From assembly GCF_042242105.1 (NCBI RefSeq), contig NC_092035.1, positions 1,306,083-1,370,082 of the forward strand: a DNA stretch of 64,000 nucleotides. Direction: 5' to 3'. The notes below the pieces were generated by a model. That model ran no database searches. It worked only from the letters and a program-made list of their open reading frames with translations, and was not told the origin of the DNA. The DNA is from Pempheris klunzingeri. Lineage: Eukaryota > Chordata > Actinopteri > Acropomatiformes > Pempheridae. This document shows positions 25,539-36,889 of this stretch, piece by piece. Position 1 is the first letter of the stretch, and each line of letters opens with the position of its first letter. The translations under genes and the position numbers were made by a program.

Positions 25539-26372
25539 GAAGCATGCTCCATTGCACCTTTACGTTTGCGGTACAAAGCGGCGTTTTCCTTCCACGCAGG
25601 TGAACGCAGCACCGTGATATGATATTTCCAGGCTTTTAAGAGAATCCCCTGAATGCACCACGACACGTCTGACTGGTGCTCAAACATCCGACAGCCGCTG
25701 AGGGCTGTGAAGGCAACACCAGCTGTGTGGTCCAAATATAGGTCTGGATTTTAATAGATGCGACTGGTTAAAACACCTAAATGTCAAGAAAGGCTGCGGC
25801 TTTTTCCACCGGAGCACAACAAACTAAAAAGATAATCACTTTTACAGACTTTCAAAAAGTTTGGCTTCAAGTGAAGTTTCACATGTGACACAAAATAATC
25901 TGAATATAAGAAAAATATCCAGAAATGTAATAAACTCTGAATATAAACTGGTGCAGGTGATGTTGTACATGCAGTCATTTGATCAAACTGTTCAGTCAAA
26001 TTAAATATAAATGCTGCATTCACTGACTTGTGTTTGCAGTCGGACAAGCACACAGAGGACAAAAACAAACACCTGAACGGGAAAATAAGACGTATATTTA
26101 CTGAAGTACAGAGAGAAGTGACGTTTTTGAACTCCACTACTTTTATCTGATTACTTCTTACTTTCTAGATGAGGTTTCTGACATGAAACAGCAGAAGTTT
26201 CCTTTAAATGACGAATCCAAGCAAAGAGCAAAGAAAAGTTCACAAAAAAATTAATTTGTGTGTCAGAATTTAGTTAGTTTGCTCTTTTTCTCCTGTTAAT
26301 CAGGTTCATCCACAGAAATACGAAATACTTTTACTGTGGACACTTTAAGTACTTTTACCTCACTGTGTGAGC

Positions 26373-26443
<71 letters not shown>

Positions 26444-26551
26444 AGGATTAGAGCGGCAGCAGGTGGTGATGGTTCAGATCAGATTAGCTGCTGAGCTCGT
26501 CCAACAAAACAAGCGTCTTGATTTCCTCTAAAACGACCTTTAAAATGACCA

Positions 26552-26610
<59 letters not shown>

Positions 26611-29281
26611 AAGTAGATTTATGGATTAATACAGGTGACATATTATATGTCATGTCAAAACACCTCTTAATATTTAAATCCAACTATAATTCTGTTTTAT
26701 TGTGTGTTTATGGACGTGATCAGACCAGTAAATTAAAAGAAAAATATATATTGTGTAAATATAATATTTTAAAAATGTATTTCAATAATTATAATAATTA
26801 TAAATATAATTAAATTAGAAAAAAGAAAAATACTGTAAAATATTAAAGAAAAAGAAAATGACTTACATAAAATAAGATAATTAGATAGATAAATAGATAA
26901 TTGGAAACCAAATGAAATAAAAAACAAAAATGTAAAATAAAATAATTATTATATATCAAGATAGTAATAAAAGTTGACAGTGACAGTACAGTGCAGGTGT
27001 GACAGGAGGCTACAGGTCTGATATTGATCTCTATCACCTGATAATCAGTCAGTAGCAGCTGAAACATTACTGCAGCGTTGACCTTTGACCTCCTCGTCCT
27101 GACATCCTGAACGTGAACGCAGCTTCAAACTGGAACACACACACACACACACACACACACACATCCTCTGATTAACTGATCGATTGGTGGATTTCTGATC
27201 GATTGTCGTCTCCTCCGCAGGTGTTGCAGAAACTCGGCAAAGCGGAGGAGACCCGGGATGCCGCGTTCGAGGAGATGGTGGCCAACTTCAACAAGCAGAT
27301 GGTCGGTTTGCCAACTTTAAAAAAAAAAATCATGTTTTAATCATCATGTCTGAAAATATAGAACGTTTTCTCTAAAAACTGCCTTTTTTTGAATGTACTT
27401 TGGTGCACGGGGTAATCAGATTACAAGAAATAAGAATATGTTTCATGTTACTAAAATGCAATGTGTGTTCAGTGAGTGACGTCTGACCCTGTGGAGACAT
27501 CTGAGGGCTGAACTAATGCTGTATTTATGTTTGAATTACCTTTCCTGCTGTTTGGGCTCTTTCAGACAGAAGGCACCAAACTGCAGAAGGACCTGAAAAC
27601 CTACCTGATAGCCGTGAAAAGTGAGTGACCTTTAGAGAAATGAAGCCGATCAGCTGCTGCACCAGCTGAGAGCTCATTTTATTCCTTTTTTTGTGCTCTT
27701 TGTTGCAGCGATGCACGATGCGTCACGGCGGCTGCAGGACTGTCTGGCCGACATGTACGAACCCGAGTGGTTTGGTAAAGAGGAGATCGACTCGCTGGCA
27801 GAGGTGAGACGAGGACACGGCAGTAAGAGGAGGAACATTTACTTTTCCTTTCTTCTTCCTGTCGTCTTTGCTTCCACCTCAGCTGGACTTAAAGAAGAAC
27901 TCCAGTACTTTTACACCTGGGCCCTATTTTTTTTACATTATGGAAAGGATCCCTACAGCCGTTATATCGCTCTCTGCACACACACCAGACTCCATTCACG
28001 AAAACACAAATTTTACATGGGAGTTGCTGCATTACCGCAATCTCACTCAGTTCATTTTTTTGTGATATTATGTGACTTTTGGTGTTTTAAATATAGTTCA
28101 GATCCAGTGCAGTATTTGTGTAGCACACAATAAGACAAACAAACTAATCAATCAAGGCAGCAGTAGCCCAGTAACTCCTGTGTCCTGTTCTCTAAAATCC
28201 CTGTTTTAGTGAATGTAGTCTGGTGTGTGTGCTGTTTGTGGTTAAACCAAAAGGATCTTCCAGGTCTCTCTCTGTAGGGATCCTTTACATGATGCTGTCA
28301 CACACTTAGAATAACACTCTGAGCCTGTCAGTGGATCAAACAAGCTCTTTTAGTGGACCTACTGTGATCTACTGGACCAGTTCCAACACTTTTAGTACCT
28401 ACCAGTCATTTAGACACCAGAATATGCATAAATGAATCCTTTCTTTCCTTCTCCGGTCTCTTTTCCTTCTTTCTCCCGCTAACACACTCTCTCTCTCTCT
28501 CTTTCTGACCTGCATGCATCTCTCTTTCCGCCATGAAGGAGTTGATAGAGAAGGAGATGGACATTAACCTGGAGGTAAAAGGCTGCGGCGGCGTCCAGTG
28601 TTTCCCACAGTGTTATTTCACCAGCCGATCGGTGAACAGTTCACACCAGGAAACAAAACTGCTGGATGAATAAACTTAGTGAACATGTGGGAAACACGGG
28701 CCCAGCTGTGCAGTAGAGGAGGTTTTAGAGCAGAGCTGTACTGCAGTATTTCCATTTTAGGGAAATATTACACATTTTACTCCTCTACAGCTGGTTAGTT
28801 TGAGGATTTAGATAATTAATACAAAATAGTAAGTAGATAATATGTGATATATGATAATGACATGATAATATAATATATGATAAATGATGATTATATACTA
28901 ATTTTGGTGCTTTAAGTGTATTATAATACTTCTATATATATTTATATATAATCATTTATATATAATATATATATATTTAATACTACTATTTCAATACTAC
29001 TTTAATACTAATAATTTTGTACTTTTCTGCTACTTTAAGTCTACTAGTGATATCTAATATTTATTTATTTATAAAATAAAATAATAATAATAACAATAAT
29101 GTTATTATTATTATTGTTATTATTAATTTAATTGTAAAAAGTAATTGTAGCCTAAAAATATCAGAAATTGTGTCGAAGAGAGTAGAAGTAGAAAACAGAG
29201 AATCCTCCGACGTCTTTGGTTTTAGTTTATCTGTAGTTATTATTGTTCTTCTTCTTCTTCTGATGATGATGATGATGATGA

Positions 29282-29326
<45 letters not shown>

Positions 29327-29755
29327 AGGACACAGACACTCTGTGGTTGGACTACCACCAGAACATCAGCGACACGTCTCTGGTCTCCATGGATACGTAC
29401 CTGACCCAGTTTCCTGATATCAAGGTGTGTTTGTGTTGCTAAACGTAATGCTAAATAATTCACCAGATCATATTATTTCAAACAAAGAGAGTATTAAACA
29501 TTTAACCTAAAATCATCACAGCTGGATTAGGGATTATTGTCACTATTTAGAGTTTTCAAAACAAATGTTGGAGGTGATGCTAACGCTAATGCTAATGCTA
29601 ACGCTAACGCTCTGCTGCAGGCGCGCATAGCGAAGCGCGACAGGAAGATGGTGGACTTCGACAGCGCCCGGCATCACTTCACCTCCCTGCAGAAAGGAAA
29701 GAAGAAGGACGAGGCCAAGATCGCCAAGGTAACCGCCACGGGTGTGTGTGTGTGT

Positions 29756-29793
<38 letters not shown>

Positions 29794-31439
29794 TGCTTGT
29801 GCTAAAGTTTAAAGGAATAGTTCAGACTTTTTCACTTAAGGCGGTATGAGTTGCTCATTGCCGGGACAGCTCATACCACCTTAAGTCAAAAAATGGAAGC
29901 AACTGTGCACTTTAATTTGTTGTCTAATTAACGCTTGTTATATTCATTAAAACTGACGGATTCTCCTAATTGCTAAATGCTAATTAACCTGTTTGCGTTT
30001 GTCTTGAATTGTTGTTTGCTTTCTCTCTCTCTCTCCTCTGCCACTCTGTCTCTTCTCTTCATCCTTCCTCCCTCTTCCTCCTCCTCTTCTTCCTCCCTCC
30101 TGCATGGTGTGTGTGGTTAGCCAGCAGCCCTGTTGGAGATGGCGGCTCCCAGCTGGGCTCAGGGTTTGATATCAGCCCACCAGGTGGCTCAGACTAGCCT
30201 CTCCTACAACCAGGTGAAACTCTGGTTCATCACTGACTCCCCCCTCCTCACCCCAAAGCTGTTAGCCAGGCTCTCTCCTCACGATCAGCGCCGGCTAGGC
30301 TAGGCTAGGCTAGCTCAGTTTTAATGAAGTATTGCTGTGAAGTTTCGGAAGTCATTGCCCGTGGTTACAACACCTGGTTACGCTGTGAGAACACCGTTGC
30401 TAGGCAACATGAGCGCTAAAATAACGGCGAAATGCCCAAACACTACGTCACTTTGACTCGTAGAGCTCCGTGACCAAAGAGAAACCTGTAGGTACAGTTG
30501 TAGTGACGTCTTTTTCAGTTTGTGGTCTTTACTTATCGCTAAAATGCCGTTATAGCCACCGAGGCTAACAATTTAGCTAGCTAGCGAGCGGGTAATGCAT
30601 CAATAAATATAAAATCAACATCCTTCTCAGAAAAGCAACGAAAGTTATGCTATATTTTACCTACTGTTTGACCTCCTGTACTCATTAAATATACATCAAT
30701 ATATCAGGTTTCAATACTTCTGCTTTGTGACCAAATACCTGCAGAACAAATGACAATGTGTTTAGTGCTAATTAGCAAATGTTAGCATGCTGACAGACAG
30801 TGAACATCAGTGTTAGCTGCTAGCGTTAGCATTTAGCCCGGCTGCAGCATCTCTTGTTTTTTATTCCAGGTTTGTGTTTTTTTGTGTTGTATTTATCTTG
30901 ATCATGATTTATCTTTTTTTTGTTTTGCTTTCATCACAGTGGAGACTTTACGTATGGAATTGCACGTTGCGTAACACATTTACACGTATTCACTGAGGAC
31001 ACCACATATAAATTACAGCTTTACGTACGTTTATATTCACATAATGAATGAATGAATGAATACCCCGGCTCACAGAACCAAACAAATCACTTCAGTCCAT
31101 TAAACCATCTCTTTTGGATCATTATTTGGCTCCAGAGTCGTCGCTCTGTGGTCAAAGTTACATGAATATTCACTCCAAACAGGCCTGGAGCTCGTCGTCC
31201 GGCTGATCGTGTGCAGAGAGCCTCACTGTGATTTGACCCCCGACCCAAACTGCTGTTTACGTTGTTTTTGTGTCGCTACATTTGACAGAATCACCCTTTT
31301 TATTTACTTTGCATCGTTGCTCAGACGTTCACAGCATCCACAAGCCTGTAGCTATTAAACCCTGTATGTGTTTGTCTGCATGCATGCATGCCTTTCTCAA
31401 GCAGTGTGTGTTACAGACGCACAGAGTACAGGTGTGTTA

Positions 31440-31489
<50 letters not shown>

Positions 31490-34400
31490 GCGGAGGAGGA
31501 GCTGGGCCGAGCTCAGAGGATTTTCGAGGAGCTGAACGTGGAGCTACAAGACGAGCTTCCAGCACTGTGGGACAAGTGAGCTGCTTTTTTTTGCTCTTCT
31601 TCTATGAAATCTTTAACGTCATCTCAGTCCAAATGTCTAAAAGTGTGTGTGTGTGTGTGTGTGTGTGCAGTCGTGTTGGCGTCTATGTTAACACATTCCA
31701 GGGTCTGGCAGGTCAGCAGGAGAAGTTCCACAAGGAAATGAGCAAGGTTAGTCCAACCGTCCGCGTGTGATTGATCAACCAAACAGAAGTGATCGGCTGA
31801 TGCATTGACGAGGCGGCGGCCATCTTTGTCTGCTCTGTGTCTCCTCAGCTCAGCCAAAACCTGAACGACATCATGACCAAACTGGAAGAGCAGCGGGAGC
31901 TGAAGTAAGTGAGAGTTTTCACACAGACGCTTTAGATCTTGAAGCCGTAAAAACATGTAGAGCTGGTGAGTAACGCTCCTCACACCGCCCCCCACTGCAG
32001 AAAAGGAGGTACTGCAGCGGCAAAGACAGCCGATGATGCCAAGAGGTAAAAACGTGCAGCACGTCCGTCCTCACCGAGGCCGAGCATGCAGCGCTTCAGC
32101 CTAACAAATGAACTTGTTTGTTTTGGCAGCAGTGGAATTCAAACGGCAGGTGTAAAGAGAATAAGATGTTTAACTCTTTACAACCTGTGAGTTATTTAAA
32201 ACTGAGTATTGTTGTAATATTACTTGTCATATGATTAACAAACAGAGTAACTTCCGTCTTAAACAGCTTGTATCTCTCCTCCTCGCCACAGTTTGCTTTG
32301 CTCTTGCTCTAAAAAGCTCAAATCTAAGGCAGAAAGGTGTTGTTGTGTTGTCAGAGGTCAATGGTTTGCTCATCGGTAGCTTCAGAACAGGTGCTCAGGG
32401 AGTGAAGGATTCAAACCTGTGACCTGCTCTGCTTCTCTAACGCCTCCCGTCCTCCTCCTGTTCTGTTTTTGTCTGAATGTGCACGTGTGTAAATGTTAGT
32501 TTGAAGCTTTTTGTCGCCCTCATGTGGACAGAGCTGCAACCTGCACGTGTGAGGAGTCTGAGTCAGTTTATCTTTCCTCTTTTCTCTTATTTATTCTCAT
32601 TTATTCTCTTTCTCTCTGCTGTCTTTCTCTAACTTCTGTCCCTATTTTCATGCTAACATCTTTTCTCTTCCATTTTACAATTCTCTCTCTCCTAACTCTT
32701 GTCTTTCTCTTTTTCTTTCTCTCAGTGAGGAAGCCAACCACAGCGAATCAGCAAGCTCGGCACCAAAGGTAAAAACACAGAGTGTATAAACTGTATTTAT
32801 TAACTATGAGAATGAAGCTGCCGGATAAAAATGACTTTAACTCAGTGGCTTCTTCACACAAAGCACCCAAATGCAGTTAAAATGAGAAGAGATCAGCATG
32901 AAATTACAGGAGAAGAAGAAGAAACTGATGATGGACTGAAGGCCTCAGTATCAAAGAATCATCGTTGCTACAATAACCATGAAAAACTCGCCCACATCCT
33001 CTGATGTACTAATGTGTCTCCCTCACTGCTTTTGCATGCATGCTCGTGTGTGCCGTGTGGTTTTTCTTTAACCTTACTGGTGCAGAAGCCCGGTCCTCCT
33101 CCCAGCCGGCCTCCGCCCCGACTGACGCCGTCTCCGGACCAGAGACAGCAGCACGCCGACATGTACGCGGACGAGGCCTCGGCGCCGGACGCCGACACTC
33201 AGTCCGCCTCCACAACGACACAGCAGGTCAGACTAGTTCTACATCCTGGGTATATTGAAAAAGATCATTATGAAGACTAGAGGGGGACAATAAAACTAAA
33301 ACAATAAACTAATGTTACAAATACAAGTTGTACTCGCTTAACTAGAGTCTGACCAACATAGAGGCTTATTAGATATATACATCAATGAGCCACTGAATGT
33401 TTAGTGTAGTTTTTTCAGCCTCATGTAACCAGGAAAGCCTCAAGTGGCAGAAGGGAAGAAAAATACAACAAAATAGAGCAAGAGTGTGAAATTAAAGAGC
33501 CAGAAGGGAAATCAGAGAGATTTGTTCAGTGCAAATATAATTATGATAAGAAATCTTTCTATAATCTGGTGGGAGCATGTAGAGATTAAACAGAAGAGGA
33601 CCATGAATGGTACCCTGAGGAACTCCACATTTTTCCGTTTTTTTTGCCCCAGCTCTGTTCAAAATGATCAATTATCTCATATTTACTGTTACTGTTGTCT
33701 TTGCCAGTAAAGTTTATCCCTTAGATGTATTTTTTTAACACAAATCTTAAGTGATTCTTGCCAAAATCTTTGTTTATATTAAGACATTAGTTGAAAAAAA
33801 TCCACATTAACTTTATGGAATTTCAGCGTCCTCAAATATTGAAATCAGTCTTGACCTAAAAAGCACCAGGACTGTATGCACAGCTTCATAATGTTTGATG
33901 TGGTCTATTTATTTCTACCAGATGTTTGCAGATATTAAACCTCCGACAGCATTCACTCCCGCAGATAGAAAACCCTCCTAACCTCAGTGTGTGTGTGTGT
34001 GTGTGTGTGTGAGGCAGCGTGAGCCCTGCTCGGGGGTGAACCTGCTGGATTGGGATGTGGAGGTATTACAGCCCATCACATTTCCAGCTCCCCAGGTGGG
34101 TTCGCTTCAAAGGTTCAAAGGTCGGCGGAGTGTCAGAGCTGAAGTGATGAGGGCTGTGTTTACAGGCAGAGGGTAGAAGATAATATAATCAGTATTTTAG
34201 GGGTCAAATTTGGGGTCAAAATTGAGTTTTTAAGTCCTGTAAAGATCTTTAATATTTTTGGACTGCATGGAAACACAGTCTCTGTCTTCTGGGGCCGAGG
34301 AAATATTCTTCTGAGTGTGTGTGTGTGTGTTGCGTCAGGAAGTAACCCCCTAGTTTTTGTTTATTTTAACTGCATGGCTTTGCACAGACATGAACATTCA

Positions 34401-36662
34401 GCCTCACTTTGCATGCAAGTGTCTGTTTACTTTGATACTCATCAGCTGATCAGATTGATTAATGATGGAGATGGGTTAAATGTGCTTCAGGTAGTCCAGG
34501 AAGAGCCTGAACAGCTTTTAGAAGCGTTTATTTGGTTCTGCTTTTAGTGTCTTTTTGAATTTAATAGTTGTTTCTTTCCAGGTTTATATTATATATTAAA
34601 ATAACTCCACAATAAATCCTCCAAAAAGCAAGAATGAGAGAAGATTTCATTATAAAATGACTTAGAGCTGAATAACCAATTACTCATCAACAGAAGATTA
34701 ATCTGCAACTGTTTTTATAATCGTTAAAATTGTGTTTCAAGCAAAAACATGTTTGTGTTTTGAAGAACTGGGTGAATTTGTGCTTCCCTTGAAACACATT
34801 GAGCTCCTGTGTGCTGCTTTAATGCTTTAAGTGTGAGCGAAGGCTTTCAGCTCACTGCTTGTCTCGTCTCTTACTGCCCCGCGGAAGGAGCCGGCATGGG
34901 ACTCGTGGGTAAGAGTGTGTTCGTAACAGAGAAATGTCCGTTCTCGTTTATTTTCTGTAATGAGCGTGTAAAGCAAAGAGAAGAAGAAGACAGATGTAGT
35001 TACTGCAGTAGTTTGTCCACGTCAAAGCACCACCACAGCTTTTCTTCTTTATCTATTTATTGATGGTGGAATAACTCTCCAACTACGTCTTTTTTCATCA
35101 AAACCTCCTTCCTTTGCACAACCCCGGGTCGTGACCTTTATTAAACGCCTCCAACCTTTGCCAAACCAACTGCTCCTCCGTCACCCGCCTCCCACAACCC
35201 TCCTCCCGTCCTTCCACCTACTCTTCCCGCCACCACCTCTGACCTTCTGTAGCGAGAACAGGCGGCCGCAGAGCAGCAATCCCAGTATGACGATGACGAT
35301 CAATACCCAGAGGAGGCCCAAGGAGGCTGGGATGACAGTGAAGGCAACACCCAGAGCTACGCCCAGCCAAGCTGGGACGATGCAGAAGCAGCTCCGTGTC
35401 AGGAGAGCTGGGCGGACGCCGGAGGGTACACCGAGCCCAACTGGGACGACGATGGCGCCCAAGTGGGACAGGGTGGCTGGGACGATGATGGAGAGGACCA
35501 GGTAGGGTCGGATGGACGGGGAGGCGGAGGGATCTCAGCAGGAAGCCTGGAAATCAAGAATCCAAAGCCCCTCTTCATTCTTCTCTCTTTTCTCTCCTTT
35601 GAACTACTTTTCTCTGTTAAACATCTTTCCGTCTACATTAACCGTTTCTCTGACTTCCCCAATAATACACCCCGGACGTTTGTGCTCATGTTTTGGTACA
35701 GAGTGCGGTGACCAACGGCTCAGACGGCGAGCTCCCTCCAGGATTCCTCTACAAGGTTAAACAACTTTATTACAACACGCTGGCTCTGAATACCGACGTG
35801 ACTCTGGACATATTCAGTGAAAACCTTCATGTGGGTCGTTTCTTTCCTCCAGGTAAAGGCGATACATGATTACGCCGCTACTGACGGTGATGAGCTGGAG
35901 CTGAAGATGGGAGATGTTGTACTGGTTTTGGCCTTTGACTCCCCAGACGAACAGGTCGCTGACACACACTGTCTTTCACTATCAGTGTAACATCTCCTCC
36001 TTTGTATATGAGTGTTTTCATGAAGAGCTGAACAATATCTCCTCCTTTTTATGTTTTAGTAGCTTTTATTGGGCTTTTCTTAATGGCTGTCGTCTTTGAA
36101 TTATTGCTTATATGAGTGTGAATGCCTGAAATGTTCATAATTTAGTGAGTAAACTAGACACAACCAAACAGTAACACCCAACAACCTCTGTTTGCTGTTT
36201 TTGCTGTCGCCATGTTGGTTATTTGGAGCTAGATATGACGCCTAATGTTTTTCCCCCCCTCTGATTGGTTAGATTTAGGCACGACTAGCCCCCCCGCCCC
36301 AAGTCCTCCCCCCCTCCCTGGTGTATCTTCCTCTAAATGGACCATAATTTACTGAATGAACATCCTGATGTGCTGAAGAAGACTGTAAACTAGAGACTGA
36401 GAGCATGTTGGACATTAGAAAGAATGCAGATTTAAGACTCTTCAGTATCGGCCTCACTTTTTTTTGATAACAGATTTTCCTAGCAGATACTTACTATTAA
36501 CTTAACTTAGACTTTGTTGTTTCTGCACTGAAGCTCAGTTTGCATTCTGTCTTCCTGCAGGACGACGGCTGGCTCTTGGGCGTGAAGGAGCCTCACTGGG
36601 TGCAGAACAAAGATATTTCAGCCAAAGGTGTTTTCCCCGAGAACTTTACCCAGAAGGTTTGA
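20678..36662 (+). CDS. BIN/amphiphysin-family N-BAR and SH3 protein (bin2-like)
   Basis: Exons: 20678-20758, 27221-27301, 27566-27620, 27709-27803, optional 28539-28574, 29329-29424, 29621-29728, 30121-30213, 31490-31575, 31671-31746, 31849-31904, 32001-32045, 32726-32768, 33086-33226, 34018-34095, 35253-35501, 35702-35755, 35853-35954, 36561-36662. All joins keep phase, giving 558 residues with the optional exon and 546 without. Residues 1 to ~290 are an N-BAR domain ([20 protein letters not shown] start; [18 protein letters not shown]); then a proline-rich stretch (~318-335), an LLDWD clathrin-box-like motif (exon 34018), a linker with five W-x-D motifs (exon 35253), and a C-terminal SH3 ([15 protein letters not shown] to [11 protein letters not shown]). 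The family senses and bends membranes in endocytosis and T-tubules. Linkage to dhh and TUBA1 favours bin2, but human BIN2 lacks SH3, while the SH3 and the exon at 30121 look like BIN1. Paralogue identity is therefore inferred. Confidence 0.9.
20870..21880. other. TTAAGG-rich stretch of BIN intron 1
   Basis: Very dense in 'ccttaa', 'ttaagg' and 'taaggg' words, with partly repeated sentences such as 'tgcacagtttaagaggt' at about 21080 and 21310 and 'ccttaagttttaccttaaat' at about 21230 and 21540. This suggests old local duplication. No gene is seen. Confidence 0.5.
21897..23098 (-). mobile_element. hAT-superfamily DNA transposon remnant with 8-bp TSD
   Basis: The 1202-bp element has inverted ends CAGGGGTCACCAAC and GTTGGTGACCCCTG. 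The flanking 8-mers ATCTAAAC (21889-21896) and ATCTAAAT (23099-23106) match at 7 of 8 positions, as expected for an aged hAT target-site duplication. It holds only the first part of a transposase on the minus strand (22420-22827), so it is internally deleted. It sits in BIN intron 1. Confidence 0.9.
22420..22827 (-). pseudogene. N-terminal fragment of a hAT transposase (ZBED/GTF2IRD2-like)
   Basis: A 135-residue minus-strand frame contains [19 protein letters not shown] followed by [18 protein letters not shown] and TTCH. That C-x2-C...H-x-H style zinc finger opens the transposases of the hAT group that gave rise to GTF2IRD2/ZBED-like genes (family resemblance recalled, not searched). The first finger Cys pair is broken (CLISG in place of CLIC). 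A short tandem repeat (MLTA units, 'catggcagttagcatgctag' in the DNA at 22555-22600) follows. No catalytic DDE domain remains in the element. Confidence 0.65.
23631..23760. repeat. Decamer array (TTACGTTAAG)n in BIN intron 1
   Basis: Thirteen 10-bp units in exact register, most TTACGTTAAG, others TTACGTAATG, TTACGCTAAG or TTACGTATTG. Three units create the palindrome TTACGTAA (23641, 23661, 23751), which also appears singly at 24049-24056. Surrounding sequence from about 23250 to 24110 is enriched in the same words. Confidence 0.9.
23822..23985. repeat. Perfect 21-bp inverted repeat flanking ~120 bp
   Basis: A segment starting ATCGGAAGTTACGAC near 23822 recurs as its exact reverse complement ending near 23983 (...GTCGTAACTTCCGAT). 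It is part of the TTACGT-rich domain of BIN intron 1 and could form a stem-loop in the transcript. Confidence 0.8.
26375..26441. repeat. (GT)n microsatellite
   Basis: About 33 GT dinucleotides in BIN intron 1. A (CA)n run of about 27 copies follows at about 26553-26608, so the two together can pair as an inverted repeat. Shorter CA runs lie at about 25504-25537 and 27138-27162. Confidence 0.95.
27895..28440. repeat. Foldback repeat, copy 4
   Basis: Starts near 'ctccagtacttttacacctg' and ends near 'acaccagaatatgcataa'. The right arm (28190-28430) is full length and is the reverse complement of the left arm at 835-1075; the left arm is shortened. It sits in the BIN intron just before the candidate microexon at 28539. 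Confidence 0.8.
28539..28574 (+). other. Candidate 36-nt microexon in the BAR domain
   Basis: Preceded by a strong pyrimidine tract and 'ccatgaag', followed by donor gtaaaa, the 36 nt encode [12 protein letters not shown] in the phase (0) of both neighbouring exons. It would add 12 residues between EEIDSLAE and DTDTLWLDY. In human BIN1, BIN2 and AMPH as I know them these two segments join directly, so this is either an alternative insert or a lineage novelty. The coding look (acidic, amphipathic, open frame, intact splice sites) supports it. Without transcripts it stays a prediction. Confidence 0.6.
29281..29328 (+). promoter_or_regulatory. (GT)n tract forming the 3' splice site region
   Basis: About 22 GT repeats end in 'gtcag' directly before the exon at 29329. 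There is no normal pyrimidine tract between repeat and exon. Confidence 0.85.
29834..29886. repeat. Intronic hairpin (17-bp arms)
   Basis: ACTTAAGGCGGTATGAG at 29834-29850 pairs with CTCATACCACCTTAAGT at 29870-29886 with one G-U-type mismatch and a 19-nt loop. It lies 235 nt upstream of the cassette exon at 30121. Confidence 0.8.
30121..30213 (+). other. BIN1-exon-7-like cassette exon
   Basis: A 93-nt, phase-0 exon encoding 31 residues ([15 protein letters not shown] and on). It matches in length, phase and pattern the neuron-enriched BIN1 exon starting PVSLLEKAAPQWCQG, which is absent from mammalian AMPH and BIN2 as I know them. It is likely alternatively spliced. Its presence argues that this paralogue kept an ancestral BIN1/BIN2 cassette. 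The acceptor (gtgtggttag) is weak, in line with optional use. Confidence 0.75.
31443..31489 (+). promoter_or_regulatory. (GT)n tract forming the 3' splice site region
   Basis: About 22 GT repeats end in 'gtgcag' directly before the exon at 31490. Confidence 0.85.
31643..31670 (+). promoter_or_regulatory. (GT)n tract forming the 3' splice site region
   Basis: About 12 GT repeats end in 'gtgcag' directly before the exon at 31671. The whole intron is only 95 nt, so the repeat makes up a quarter of it. Confidence 0.85.
33986..34017 (+). promoter_or_regulatory. (GT)n tract next to a 3' splice site
   Basis: About 12 GT repeats followed by 'gaggcag' before the exon at 34018. Confidence 0.8.
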
Positions 36663-36889
36663 GGTTTATGCCACATAAAGATTCTGATTCTGCCACTCTA
36701 CGGTGCCCCAAACTCCTCAGATATCTTATCTGGCAAAGACGCGGTTGAATCGTCACTAAATGTCTATTTACAACCCAAAATGATATACTAGTACATCACA
36801 ATGACTATTACACCAAGTGATCTGTTTGTGCAGATTAAAACGACTCTTCAGTGATCCCATGAACACATTTATGCAACCTAAAAGATGAA

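Noticed and set aside
31270-31770. 166-residue frame spanning BIN exons
   Set aside because: Reads through (GT)n introns out of frame with the real exons at 31490 and 31671.
32130-32149. 20-nt exon between BIN exons ending 32045 and starting 32726
   Set aside because: Has AG/GT borders, but including it would break the frame; direct joining of 32045 to 32726 keeps phase.
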